Source: Alistipes sp. (GTDB lineage: Bacteria; Bacteroidota; Bacteroidia; Bacteroidales; Rikenellaceae). Taken from it: DNA of 40,056 nucleotides. How positions within the stretch are numbered: position 1 is the first letter of the stretch; each line of letters opens with the position of its first letter. A program made the translations under genes and the position numbers. This document shows positions 16,700 through 24,994 of the stretch, in pieces. The DNA is taken from contig JAFZEX010000039.1 of assembly GCA_017560425.1 (NCBI GenBank), forward strand, positions 1 to 40,056, given 5' to 3'. Under the pieces are notes generated by a model. That model searched no databases. It was given only the letters and a program-made list of their open reading frames with translations, and was not told where the DNA came from.

Positions 16700-17281
16700 A
16701 TGAAGAAAGATATTATTTTGGCAGGCGTCGGCGGACAGGGTATCTTGTCGATTGCCACAGTCATTGGCGAGGCAGCTATGGCTGAGGGTTGGAACATCAA
16801 GCAGGCTGAGGTTCATGGTATGAGCCAGCGTGGTGGCGATGTGCAGAGTAACTTGCGCCTAAGCACCGAGCCTATTGCCTCTGACCTTATCGCAAAGGGT
16901 GGTGCTGACATCATCATCTCGTTGGAGCCTATGGAGGCTTTGCGCTACTTGGAGTATTTGAAGAAAGATGGTTGGGTGGTTACATCTAACGTTCCTTTCA
17001 TCAACATTCCTAACTATCCTAACGAGGAGGAGCTCAACAAGCACCTCGCAGCGTTGCCACACTGCGTGTCACTAAATGTTGAGGAGCTTGCTAAGGAGGC
17101 TGGTGCGCCACAGCAGGCTGCTAACATGGTGTTGTTGGGTGCTGCTATTCCTATGCTTGACATCGAGTTTGAGAAAATCGAGGCAGGTATCCGTCGTATC
17201 TTCGCTCGCAAGGGTGAGGAGGTAATCGAGAAGAACCTTGCTGCTGTACGTGCAGGCTATGACAACTCAATCAAAAAATAG
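16700..17281 (+). CDS. iorB: Indolepyruvate:ferredoxin oxidoreductase, beta (gamma-domain) subunit
   Basis: Partner of IorA, 193 aa, consisting of the pyruvate:ferredoxin oxidoreductase gamma-type domain. Diagnostic segments are ILAGVGGQGILSIATVIGEAA and QAEVHGMSQRGGDVQSNLRL, conserved in IorB and related subunits. It begins 30 bases after iorA and is followed 7 bases later by an aminotransferase gene. It should form an IorAB complex in the cytoplasm. Confidence 0.92.
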   Translation: MKKDIILAGVGGQGILSIATVIGEAAMAEGWNIKQAEVHGMSQRGGDVQSNLRLSTEPIASDLIAKGGADIIISLEPMEALRYLEYLKKDGWVVTSNVPFINIPNYPNEEELNKHLAALPHCVSLNVEELAKEAGAPQQAANMVLLGAAIPMLDIEFEKIEAGIRRIFARKGEEVIEKNLAAVRAGYDNSIKK

Positions 17282-17288
17282 CAAGACC

Positions 17289-18605
17289 ATGGAGAGACCA
17301 TTAGATAAGCAAACCGTAGATAACATCTGTATTGCCAACGGTCTTCGCAATGCTAAGGAGCTTGGTGCGGCATCTATCCGCCAGTTTGTGAGCGTTGTTA
17401 AGGATATCGAGGCTAAGACGGGTGTCGAGTATATCCGTATGGAGATTGGTGAGCCAGGCCTTCCTGCCGAGATGATCGGTATCGAGGCTGAGCACGAGGC
17501 GTTGTTGGCTGGTTGCGGTTCGAAGTACCCACTCATCACAGGTATCGAGCCTTTGACCAAGGAGGCATCACGCTTTGTTAAGGCATTTATCAACCTCGAC
17601 ATTCCTCCTATGTGCTTCGTGCCTACAGTAGGCTCTATGCAGGGTGCTTTTGCCAGCTTCATGGCACTTGCTCAGATGCGCAAGGATCGTGATACTATCC
17701 TCTTTATCGACCCAGGCTTCCCTGTTCAGAAGATGCAGTGCAAGGTGCAGGGTATTCGCATCGAGTCGTTCGACGTTATCGACTATCGTGGCAAGAAACT
17801 CGAGGAGAAGCTCGAGGAGATTCTCTCGTCAGGTCGTGTTGCGGGTATGATCTACTCTAACCCTAACAACCCTACATGGATGTGTCTTAACGATGAGGAG
17901 CTCGAGATTATTGGTCGCATGGCTACCAAGCACGATGTTATCGTTGTTGAGGACTTGGCTTATCTAAACATGGACTTCCGTGAGGACCGCTCGAAGCCTT
18001 TCGAGGCGCCTTACCAGCCATCTGTTGCTCGCTACACTGAGAACTGCATCCACCTCTTGTCAGGTTCGAAGATGTTCTCGTATGCGGGTCAGCGTATCGC
18101 TGTTGTGGCTATGAACCCAGCGCTTGCTGAGCGTTGCTACGAGGGCTTTGCCGAGCGCTATGGTAACGATGGTCAGTTCCGTCGCAACTTCATCTTCAAC
18201 ATTCTTTATGTTCTCTCATCGGGTGTGCCTCACTCAGCACAGTATGCATTGGCTGCTATGTTCCGTGCTGCATCTGATGGTCGCCTCGACTTCGTGGGCC
18301 ACACACGTGAGTACGCACGTCGTGCACAGCGTGTTAAGGAGATCATGATTAAGAATGGCTTCCACATTGTCTACGACAAGGACTGCGAGCAGGAGGTTAG
18401 CGATGGCTTCTTCTTCACGTTCGGCTATAAGGATATGACCGGCGAGCAGCTTATCAACAAGCTTATCTACTACGGTATCTCGGCTATCACACTCACACCT
18501 ACCGGCAGCTCACGTGAGGGCTTGCGTGGTTGCGTGTCGATGATTTCGGACTATCAGTACGACGAGTTGGATAAGCGTTTGCGTCTATTCAGCCAAGACT
18601 ATTAA
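17289..18605 (+). CDS. PLP-dependent aminotransferase, class I/II
   Basis: Cytoplasmic fold-type I aminotransferase of 438 aa. It shows the family motif NPNNPTW (about 191-197), the PLP-interacting Glu-Asp pair (VVEDLAY, 221-222), and the lysine that should bind PLP in LLSGSKMFSYAGQR (K261). ATG 17289 is chosen because the open frame upstream overlaps iorB. Placed between iorB and a CoA-transferase, it probably supplies the 2-oxo acid (for example phenylpyruvate or indolepyruvate) to IorAB. Its exact amino donor is inferred from this context only. Confidence 0.85.
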   Translation: MERPLDKQTVDNICIANGLRNAKELGAASIRQFVSVVKDIEAKTGVEYIRMEIGEPGLPAEMIGIEAEHEALLAGCGSKYPLITGIEPLTKEASRFVKAFINLDIPPMCFVPTVGSMQGAFASFMALAQMRKDRDTILFIDPGFPVQKMQCKVQGIRIESFDVIDYRGKKLEEKLEEILSSGRVAGMIYSNPNNPTWMCLNDEELEIIGRMATKHDVIVVEDLAYLNMDFREDRSKPFEAPYQPSVARYTENCIHLLSGSKMFSYAGQRIAVVAMNPALAERCYEGFAERYGNDGQFRRNFIFNILYVLSSGVPHSAQYALAAMFRAASDGRLDFVGHTREYARRAQRVKEIMIKNGFHIVYDKDCEQEVSDGFFFTFGYKDMTGEQLINKLIYYGISAITLTPTGSSREGLRGCVSMISDYQYDELDKRLRLFSQDY

Positions 18606-18613
18606 TGTGTAAT

Positions 18614-18638
18614 AGGGCTGCCCGCTTAGGACAGCCCT
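18614..18638 (+). terminator. Intercistronic hairpin (possible attenuator)
   Basis: AGGGCTGcCC-GCTTA-GGaCAGCCCT forms a strong hairpin 8 bases after the aminotransferase stop and 17 bases before the CoA-transferase ATG. The following bases (TCTTAAACT) are only weakly T-rich, so it is more likely a partial terminator or an mRNA-stabilising structure than a full stop. Confidence 0.5.
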
Positions 18639-18655
18639 TCTTAAACTATAAGAGT

Positions 18656-19945
18656 ATGAATTTAGTTAGTGCGGCTGAAGCCGTCAAACTTATTAAGTCG
18701 AGCGACTCGGTATATATCCAGGGCTCGACATCTATCCCTGAGGTGTTGGTGCAGGCGATGACCGACCGTGCGCCCGAGCTTCGTGGCGTGAAGGTATATA
18801 CTGCCTTTGCCATTGGTCGTTTCGATGCTCCTTATGCTAAGGCAGAGCTCCGTGACTCTTTCGAGCCACTCAGCTTCTTTGTTGCCAACAACCTCCGCAA
18901 GGCAATCAACGAGGGTGTGGCGCAGACCATTCCTGCCTTCCTTGGCGAGATCCCCTTCTTGTTCCGCTCGGGTCAGGTGCCCTTGGACGTTACTCTGTTG
19001 AACGTCTCAGAGCCTGACGAGGATGGCTACTGCTCGTATGGTGTATCTGCCGACCTTGCCTTCTCGGCTGCCGAGTGCTCAAAGGTTATCATTGCGCAGG
19101 TAAACAAGTATATGCCTCGTACGTTTGGTGATCCTGTGATCCATGTGTCGAAGATCGACGCTATGGTACGTGGCGACGAGCCATTGGTTGAGGTGCCTAC
19201 TGTTATTCCTAACGACGTGGAGCGCCGCATCGGTAACTTCATCGCTCAGGAGATTCCTGATGGTGCTACATTGCAGATTGGCGTGGGTGGTATTCCTAAC
19301 GCTGTGCTCGATGCGTTGCATGGCCACAAGCACCTCGGCTTGCACACCGAGGCGATGACCGATGGCGTGGTGCCTCTCATTCAGAAGGGCATTATCGATA
19401 ACTCGCTCAAGAAGCTATACCCTGGTCAGTCGCTCGCTTGCTTGTGCTTGGGTAGCCAGCGCCTATACGACTACTTACACAACAACCGTGACGTGGTAAT
19501 CCGTGATGTGGCATGGACCAACGACCCACAGAACATTCGCCAGAACCCTAAGGTTATGGCCGTAAACTCAGCTATCGAGATTGACCTTACAGGTCAGATT
19601 TGTGCCGACAGTATTGGCGAGCGCATCTTCTCGGGTGTGGGTGGCCAGCACGACTTTATGTATGGTGGTGCTTTGTCGGAGGGTGGCAAGTGCTTCATCG
19701 CTCTTCCATCAATCACCTCTAAGGGTCAGTCGAAGATTGTGCCTACGCTCACTAAGGGTGCAGGTGTTGTTACCACACGCTTCCAGGCGCAGTATATCGC
19801 CACAGAGCACGGTATCGTATACTTGCGCAACAAGTCGTTGGCCGAGCGTGCTAAGTTGCTTATCTCGATTGCTGATCCTTCAGTGCGTGAGGATTTGGAG
19901 AGAGCAGCAGTGGAGCGCTTCGGCATCGGCTTCTTGAGAGCATAA
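18656..19945 (+). CDS. Acetyl-CoA hydrolase/CoA-transferase family protein
   Basis: A 429-aa member of the family containing acetate, succinate and 4-hydroxybutyrate CoA-transferases. Visible features are the GVGGIPNAVLDAL oxyanion region (209-221), the probable catalytic glutamate in GLHTEAMTDG (E232), and the C-terminal FSGVGGQHDFMYGG and TEHGIVYLRNKSLAERA segments. ATG 18656 is preferred over 18605, which would translate the hairpin. As last gene of the iorAB-aminotransferase operon it could move CoA from the aryl- or acyl-CoA product to acetate or succinate, saving the thioester energy. Substrate assignment is an inference. Confidence 0.88.
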   Translation: MNLVSAAEAVKLIKSSDSVYIQGSTSIPEVLVQAMTDRAPELRGVKVYTAFAIGRFDAPYAKAELRDSFEPLSFFVANNLRKAINEGVAQTIPAFLGEIPFLFRSGQVPLDVTLLNVSEPDEDGYCSYGVSADLAFSAAECSKVIIAQVNKYMPRTFGDPVIHVSKIDAMVRGDEPLVEVPTVIPNDVERRIGNFIAQEIPDGATLQIGVGGIPNAVLDALHGHKHLGLHTEAMTDGVVPLIQKGIIDNSLKKLYPGQSLACLCLGSQRLYDYLHNNRDVVIRDVAWTNDPQNIRQNPKVMAVNSAIEIDLTGQICADSIGERIFSGVGGQHDFMYGGALSEGGKCFIALPSITSKGQSKIVPTLTKGAGVVTTRFQAQYIATEHGIVYLRNKSLAERAKLLISIADPSVREDLERAAVERFGIGFLRA

Positions 19946-19968
19946 TCGCCTAAGCGCATACGCATAAT

Positions 19969-20005
19969 ATAACCCCTTCGGTTAAGCCGAGGGGGTTATT
20001 TTTGT
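19969..20005 (+). terminator. Intrinsic terminator of the iorAB operon
   Basis: AACCCCtTCGG-TTAAG-CCGAgGGGGTT followed by ATTTTTG, 24 bases after the CoA-transferase stop. A strong GC stem with a T-tract. Confidence 0.9.
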
Positions 20006-20030
20006 CTATACCTATATTATATATAAGCGC

Positions 20031-20065
20031 AAAAAATAGGCTGCCCCAGCGGAACAGCCTATTTT
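20031..20065 (-). terminator. Intrinsic terminator of the Omp28 cluster
   Basis: On the minus strand AATAGGCTG and CAGCCTATT pair around an 11-base loop and are followed by TTTTTT. It lies 20 bases beyond the stop of the last Omp28 gene and faces the terminator of the convergent operon. Confidence 0.85.
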
Positions 20066-20084
20066 CGTATGCAATGATCTGCAA

Positions 20085-21224
20085 TTAGTCGATGTACTCG
20101 TAAGTCTTAGACTTCTCAGCGAGTGAGCAGTATGCTGAGTTAGCAACCTCCCAACGGCCGTTAGCAGTCTTAGTAGAAACGATTACAAGAACACCCATGT
20201 TCTCCCAGTACCACTTTGTGCTGATTACAGGAAGCTCGAATGCGCAGTCATAAGTCTGACCAGCCTCGATAACACCTACTGACTCACCTGAAACGTTTGA
20301 AGCGTTGTAAGTACCGCTGATGTTACGGATAGCGTAGTTGTAGAGGTAGTGGTCAGTCTTTGAAGCACCAGCCTGGTTCTTGTTGTAGATGTTGCTCTCA
20401 AGCAACCATGCAACAACCTTGTACTCCTGAGCAACCTTAGCCTTAACCTGAGCAGCGCAGTAGATGTTTGTAGCGTCGCCCTCGAGTGCCATTGCGATAC
20501 CAACGTCAGCACCGTCCTTCTTGATGTAGCCGTCGATAGCAGCCTTAATCTGGTTCAAAACAGCAGCGCTGTTAGTGCACTTTGCAGTAGCGAAGTTTAC
20601 GCAAACTGTAGGCATACCGAATGAGCCGAATACGCTTGCCTGGTACTTACCCAACTGCTCAGCAGCATTTGAGTTTGCAGGGTCGCCCTGAGTAAGTGAA
20701 CCACCGTTACCGTGGCAAGTTACCTCGTTGTAGTGGTTGTGGTAGTCAGTCTTAGCAAGCTCGATAAGACGATCAACCATCTGTGGGCAGTATGGGCAGT
20801 TAGCACCTGTGTGGTCGATCAACACTGCACGGTGGTTGAATGCCAAGCATGATGGATCTGGATCAGCAGGAACCTCAGGCATCTGAGCCAATACAGTAAT
20901 AGTGAGAGCTGTTGAAGCCTCAGCACCGTAAGTAGCTGTGATTGAGTAGTAACCAGAAGCTGTTGGTGTGAATGGGTTTGAGATGGTGTTAAGATCGCCG
21001 TCGCAGAACTCAGCGTAAGCAGTAACGTCTACCTTCTCGCCTGTATTCTTGTCAGTCTGCTCTACCTTGAATGTTACAGACTCGCCAAGAGCAACAGTAG
21101 TCTTGTCAGCAGTAAGGGTGATCTTACCCTCAGTTGATGGCTGTGGCTGTGGGTTTGGAGTTGGCTCACATGCCACAACAGCACCTACAGCGCAGATAAG
21201 CGCAAGAAACTTTGTGAATTTCAT
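20085..21224 (-). CDS. Omp28-type outer-membrane lipoprotein with CPYC motif
   Basis: A 379-aa lipoprotein. The signal peptide MKFTKFLALICAVGAVVAC carries a lipobox with Cys19. A Pro/Gln-rich spacer and an immunoglobulin-like beta domain (about 32-112) follow. The Omp28-like domain starts with FNHRAVLIDHTGANCPYCP; its CPYC pair (C143, C146) is at a thioredoxin-like position. It is paralogous to the next gene upstream in the transcript (same signal start MKFTKF, same order). Last gene of the TlpA-DUF6029-Omp28-Omp28 set. Omp28 was described as a Porphyromonas surface protein; a redox or disulfide role here is inferred from the CxxC motif and the neighbours. Confidence 0.82.
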   Translation of the reverse strand: MKFTKFLALICAVGAVVACEPTPNPQPQPSTEGKITLTADKTTVALGESVTFKVEQTDKNTGEKVDVTAYAEFCDGDLNTISNPFTPTASGYYSITATYGAEASTALTITVLAQMPEVPADPDPSCLAFNHRAVLIDHTGANCPYCPQMVDRLIELAKTDYHNHYNEVTCHGNGGSLTQGDPANSNAAEQLGKYQASVFGSFGMPTVCVNFATAKCTNSAAVLNQIKAAIDGYIKKDGADVGIAMALEGDATNIYCAAQVKAKVAQEYKVVAWLLESNIYNKNQAGASKTDHYLYNYAIRNISGTYNASNVSGESVGVIEAGQTYDCAFELPVISTKWYWENMGVLVIVSTKTANGRWEVANSAYCSLAEKSKTYEYID

Positions 21225-21257
21225 AATGGTAATAAATGTTTTAAGTTATAGAATAAA

Positions 21258-22331
21258 TTATTTGTAGTCGTATGAGATGCTCTGGTTGAGAGGGCAGATA
21301 GCCACGTTTGCCACGTCGTACTTGCCCTTTGCGTTCTTCTTCGACACGATAAGCATAACCTTGAAGTTGTCACGGTTCCATGATGTCGATACGATGTCGA
21401 GGTTAAGAACCTGCTCAACGCTCTTGCCCGCCTCGATTGTGCCAAGCTCGTAGCCCGACAAAGGCTCGGTTGTTGCCACGTTGCGGATAGCATTGTCGTG
21501 AATGTTCATCCAGTCGGCAGTAGCATTTGTCTGCTTAGCCTCGATGCCATCCTCCAAGAGCCATGCGTTGATGCTATACTCAGCAGTCAATGCCGCCTTG
21601 ATCTCGGTGTTTACTACAACGCTCTTTGTTGCAAGGCTTGTTGAAGCAGCCACAGATACCTCGGCATACTCCTTCCACAAAGCGTCGATCTGAGACATGA
21701 TGTGCTCAGCATTGTAGCTCGATGTTGTTGTGTGGTAGAAGTTGTAGGTGAGCGTAGGGTAGTTTGTGATGCCATAGTGGCCCGACACTGCAAATGCTGC
21801 GCTTGACGATGCTGGATCCGACTGCTTGTAGGTGTGAGCCATAGCCTCGTAGTACTTCGAGTGATAGTCGCCAGTCTCAGCCACCTGCTTGAGCGCTGTC
21901 ATCATCTTAGGGCAGTAGCCACACTCATTGCCGGTGTGATCAACGAGCAATATGCGGTGGTTGAACTCGGTGCTCTCAGGCTTAGCATCCTCAGGGAGTG
22001 CTGGCACGGTAGGTGTCACAATAACATCTACATCGTTGGTGATGGCATCACCATATACTGCGTAGAATTTGTACTTGCCGTCGGCAGTAGGGGTGAATGG
22101 GTTTGACACCTCCTCGAATATGTTCTTGTCGTAGATTGTTGCCAACGCCGTAACGTCGTTGCCCGCCTCGTCCTCAACGATAAACTCGATAGGAGTGTTT
22201 ACCTCGAGAACATTCTTCACAACGCTGAGCTTAGCCACTGCGCTAACAGGATCCTCCTGTGGTGTTGGCTCGCAACCTGCAAAGAGTGTTGCTGCGGCTG
22301 CGATGAGTGCGATAAACTTTGTAAATTTCAT
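21258..22331 (-). CDS. Omp28-type outer-membrane lipoprotein with CGYC motif
   Basis: A 357-aa paralogue of the neighbouring lipoprotein. The signal peptide is MKFTKFIALIAAAATLFAGC (lipobox Cys20). A beta-sandwich domain (about 35-108) precedes an Omp28-like domain beginning FNHRILLVDHTGNECGYCP, with C137 and C140 forming a CxxC pair. The two proteins clearly share layout and conserved blocks (LVDHTG/LIDHTG, the NPFTPTA turn in the beta domain) but differ in between, so the duplication is old. It starts 10 bases after the DUF6029 stop and the next copy begins 33 bases downstream, consistent with one transcript. Confidence 0.82.
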   Translation of the reverse strand: MKFTKFIALIAAAATLFAGCEPTPQEDPVSAVAKLSVVKNVLEVNTPIEFIVEDEAGNDVTALATIYDKNIFEEVSNPFTPTADGKYKFYAVYGDAITNDVDVIVTPTVPALPEDAKPESTEFNHRILLVDHTGNECGYCPKMMTALKQVAETGDYHSKYYEAMAHTYKQSDPASSSAAFAVSGHYGITNYPTLTYNFYHTTTSSYNAEHIMSQIDALWKEYAEVSVAASTSLATKSVVVNTEIKAALTAEYSINAWLLEDGIEAKQTNATADWMNIHDNAIRNVATTEPLSGYELGTIEAGKSVEQVLNLDIVSTSWNRDNFKVMLIVSKKNAKGKYDVANVAICPLNQSISYDYK

Positions 22332-22341
22332 ATCTCGTCTT

Positions 22342-24054
22342 TTAGAATGAGAGTGTGATAGCGAGGTTTAGACCTGTATATGCTGGCTGGAAGCGGCATA
22401 CACCACCCGAGCAAACATATCCTGCACGGTTACGACCGTATGATAGCTGTGCACGGAGGCTGTTGTGGGTGAAGCTTGCGCCAACCTGATAGTAGTGCAA
22501 GAGGTAGTGGTCTGACTCCCATGTCTCGAGGCTTGTGTAGTCGTTACCATACATGCCGTCGTCCATCTTCTCGCAGTTCCACATATCGCTAACGTAGAAG
22601 CTGAACTTAGGAGCGAAGTTGTACTCGATGCTTGCTGCAACCCAGTCACCCTCGTAGTTGTTAGATGCAAGGTACTGAGCCTCGAAGCGCAATGAGTGCT
22701 TCTTGTTGATCTTGTAGGTTACGTCACCCACGAAGATGTGTGATGCGCAGTAGTGAGCCTCAGGAGAGTCGAAGTGGTTGATCTCCTCGTCCCAGCGCTG
22801 GAATGAGTAGAGGAACGTTGTCTTGAGCTGCTTGTTCCACTGACGCTCAACATCGAAGTTAGCGTCGAGCCATACGTTACGACCCTTCATCTCCTCGCCC
22901 GTGTAGGCGTTGAGGTGGTTCACAGTGTTGAACATTGAGAAGTTAGCATGGAAGTTCCAGTACTTGTTACGCACCTTAGGGTTACGCAATGAGTAGTACA
23001 AGTCGAGCTGACCGCCAATCTCACCACCTGTGTGCACGCTTGAGCCACGGTATGGGTTGAGGTTAGCGAGTGAGTATGTGTGCTGACGAGTGAGCAATGG
23101 CACATAGTTGATCATGTTACCACCGCCATTACCCATAGGCACCATAACTGAAGGTGTTGTCATGTTCTCCTGACGACGGAATGTAGCCGATGCCGAGAAG
23201 CGCTTGTAGTTGTAGCCGAGGTCTACGCTGATAACGTTACCCTTAGCCGCAGGAAGCGATGGGTTGAACACATCCTCGTTGAGTTTCTGAACGTACTCGC
23301 CACGCAATGTGAAGCCCGCAGTCTCGAAGTTCAAGCGACCAGAAACCATATTGAGAAGCTTCTGCTCAGTGAGGTAGCTTACCTCCTGCACGTTGTTCTG
23401 GTAGCGACCAACGTAGCTGCCCTCGAGGGCAAGCATGCCGTTGTACCAGCCAATCATGTCAGAGAGTGAGAGCGAGAGGTCGGCACCAAAGATAGCGTTC
23501 TTTGTGCGTGAGTCGTACAAGCGTGGCATACCTGCAACAACCTTCACATTAACCATGTTGTTGAAGTTGTAGTAGGCACGAGCACCAGCCAAGGCGTTGT
23601 TGAATGCCAAGGCACGATCCTCATATGTACGGAAGATAAGACCATTACCAAACTGATCATAAATATCACCAAGGCGAACACCCCAATTCTGATCCTCCCA
23701 CTGAACATACTTAGTGATGAAGGCGGTGAGCTTAGAGTCGCGCTGCTGATACTCGTAGAAGTCGTAGCCATAGAGGCCTGGGAGGTAGCCCTCAACCTGA
23801 ACGCCTGCCGAGAACTTACCTGTGTTGTAGTCTACCTTGAGGTAGTCGTTCGAGCCGAAGTTGCCACGGATACGCTTATCGGGCATAATAAGGCCGATAT
23901 CCTCGAGGGTCTTATCCTCGAGGTAGTAGCTGCTGTTGCTCTCCAAGGCGATAGATACCTGGCCATTCTCGCCAGCCTTGATCTGAGCCGATGCCTCATT
24001 AACCACAAAAGTTGCACATAGTGCAACGCCTAAAAATAGTAGAAATTTCTTCAT
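22342..24054 (-). CDS. DUF6029-type outer-membrane beta-barrel protein
   Basis: A 570-aa predicted outer-membrane protein with a signal peptide (MKKFLLFLGVALCATFVVNEASAQ). The mature part is rich in alternating aromatic strands and ends in LNLAITLSF, a C-terminal Phe strand typical of barrels. The segment LGDIYDQFGNGLIFRTYEDRAL near residue 130 resembles the conserved block of DUF6029 proteins of Bacteroidetes. The function is unknown. It is flanked by a TlpA-like protein and two Omp28 lipoproteins on the same strand, suggesting a barrel with surface lipoprotein partners. Confidence 0.8.
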   Translation of the reverse strand: MKKFLLFLGVALCATFVVNEASAQIKAGENGQVSIALESNSSYYLEDKTLEDIGLIMPDKRIRGNFGSNDYLKVDYNTGKFSAGVQVEGYLPGLYGYDFYEYQQRDSKLTAFITKYVQWEDQNWGVRLGDIYDQFGNGLIFRTYEDRALAFNNALAGARAYYNFNNMVNVKVVAGMPRLYDSRTKNAIFGADLSLSLSDMIGWYNGMLALEGSYVGRYQNNVQEVSYLTEQKLLNMVSGRLNFETAGFTLRGEYVQKLNEDVFNPSLPAAKGNVISVDLGYNYKRFSASATFRRQENMTTPSVMVPMGNGGGNMINYVPLLTRQHTYSLANLNPYRGSSVHTGGEIGGQLDLYYSLRNPKVRNKYWNFHANFSMFNTVNHLNAYTGEEMKGRNVWLDANFDVERQWNKQLKTTFLYSFQRWDEEINHFDSPEAHYCASHIFVGDVTYKINKKHSLRFEAQYLASNNYEGDWVAASIEYNFAPKFSFYVSDMWNCEKMDDGMYGNDYTSLETWESDHYLLHYYQVGASFTHNSLRAQLSYGRNRAGYVCSGGVCRFQPAYTGLNLAITLSF

Positions 24055-24083
24055 CCTACAAACGGTTTAAATTTAGGAACAAT

Positions 24084-24107
24084 GGGAGCCACACGCATGT
24101 AGCTCCC
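24084..24107 (-). other. Intercistronic hairpin between tlpA-like gene and DUF6029 gene
   Basis: GGGAGC and GCTCCC pair around a 12-base loop in the 79-base gap. On the minus strand the stem is followed by ATTGTTCC, not a T-tract, so it is not a convincing terminator for the upstream gene. On the plus strand it is followed by TTTTG. An mRNA-stability or partial attenuation role is possible. Confidence 0.4.
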
Positions 24108-24133
24108 TTTTGTTTGTGTTAGGTATGTATCTC

Positions 24134-24616
24134 TTACTTCAACGCCTTGATCTTCTCGAAGAGCTCCTCCTCGCTACCTGGAGTGTAGCCAGAGTGTGAG
24201 TAAACGATGTTACCATTGCCATCAACGATGAATGTGTGAGGAGTGAGGCTCACGTTCATTGCACGCTTTAGGTCCTGGTTCTTGTCGTAGAGGCATGTGT
24301 ACTCGTCCCAGCCCTGACCCTGAGTCATAGCACGTGCACGGCTAACAGTACGTGCGTCGTCTACTGAAACGGCAACAACCTTCATGTTTACCTCCTCCAA
24401 CCAATCTGGGAGGTTGTTGTTAATAGCGTTGAGCTCCATGATGCATGGCTTGCAAGTAGTAGACCAGAATGAGATGATCATAGGAGTGCCGTCGATAACC
24501 TCACGGATAGAGACTACCTTACCCTCCTGATTCTCGATCTTAACATCTGGCAAAGTCTGTGCTGAAGCACTGAAACCCATTACAAGGGCAAACATCAAAA
24601 ACATTAGCTTTTTCAT
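24134..24616 (-). CDS. TlpA-like periplasmic thioredoxin
   Basis: A 160-aa exported thioredoxin-fold protein. The signal peptide ends at SASAQ. The redox motif is WSTTCKPCIMEL (C55, C58), followed by the LPDWLEEVNMKVVAVSVDD strand and the cis-proline region VSLTPHTFIVDGNGNIVYSH. Such proteins reduce disulfides or serve as partners for other periplasmic thiol proteins. As first gene of the cluster with two CxxC lipoproteins it may keep them reduced, an inference from gene order. A TAnnTTTG match lies 4 bases upstream of the ATG. Confidence 0.9.
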   Translation of the reverse strand: MKKLMFLMFALVMGFSASAQTLPDVKIENQEGKVVSIREVIDGTPMIISFWSTTCKPCIMELNAINNNLPDWLEEVNMKVVAVSVDDARTVSRARAMTQGQGWDEYTCLYDKNQDLKRAMNVSLTPHTFIVDGNGNIVYSHSGYTPGSEEELFEKIKALK

Positions 24617-24620
24617 GGTT

Positions 24621-24628
24621 CAAAAGTA
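24621..24628 (-). promoter_or_regulatory. Possible -7 element of the TlpA/Omp28 cluster
   Basis: On the minus strand this reads TACTTTTG, matching TAnnTTTG, but it is only 4 bases from the ATG and has no TTTG at the -33 distance. It would give a leaderless mRNA. The real promoter may lie further upstream in the 378-base gap. Confidence 0.35.
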
Positions 24629-24960
24629 TTTTAAGTTAATTTTTTGTTTTTCGCTTTTTTTAGTCGTTGCAACCGTCGTCTACACCACCCTTACAACTCG
24701 CATCTGCACTCACCTCTATAACGCACATGTCCACCGCTTTGGTATGCAGCGAGTTAGTCGCTCGACACCTTATTATATATTTTATTTGTGCGCAAGATAG
24801 TGATTTTTTAGCAAACCGACGCAAAGTTTAGCAAAAAAAATGGGCGAAACGCCAAAAATAGAGGCTGAATGGCACATGACGAATTAATAGCGGTGGTCCC
24901 AAATTAGTGGCAGAATAAGTTGTGGCTAATTGCTAATTCCCCATTTATTTCGTATCTTTG
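24629..24960 (+). promoter_or_regulatory. Divergent gene-free region with the promoter of the GH5 gene
   Basis: No gene is visible between the tlpA-like gene and the GH5 gene. The region is AT-rich, with a short GGCG-aaa-CGCC hairpin near 24843-24853. TATCTTTG at 24953-24960 is a perfect -7 element for the GH5 gene, 34 bases before its ATG. Confidence 0.6.
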
Positions 24961-24994
24961 TCAAAAATAACGAAACATAAAAAATTATTATACA

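Noticed and set aside
20085-22331. Possible frameshifted single Omp28 gene
   Set aside because: Both frames have complete signal peptides, complete domains and stops with a 33-base gap, so they are two paralogues, not a broken gene.
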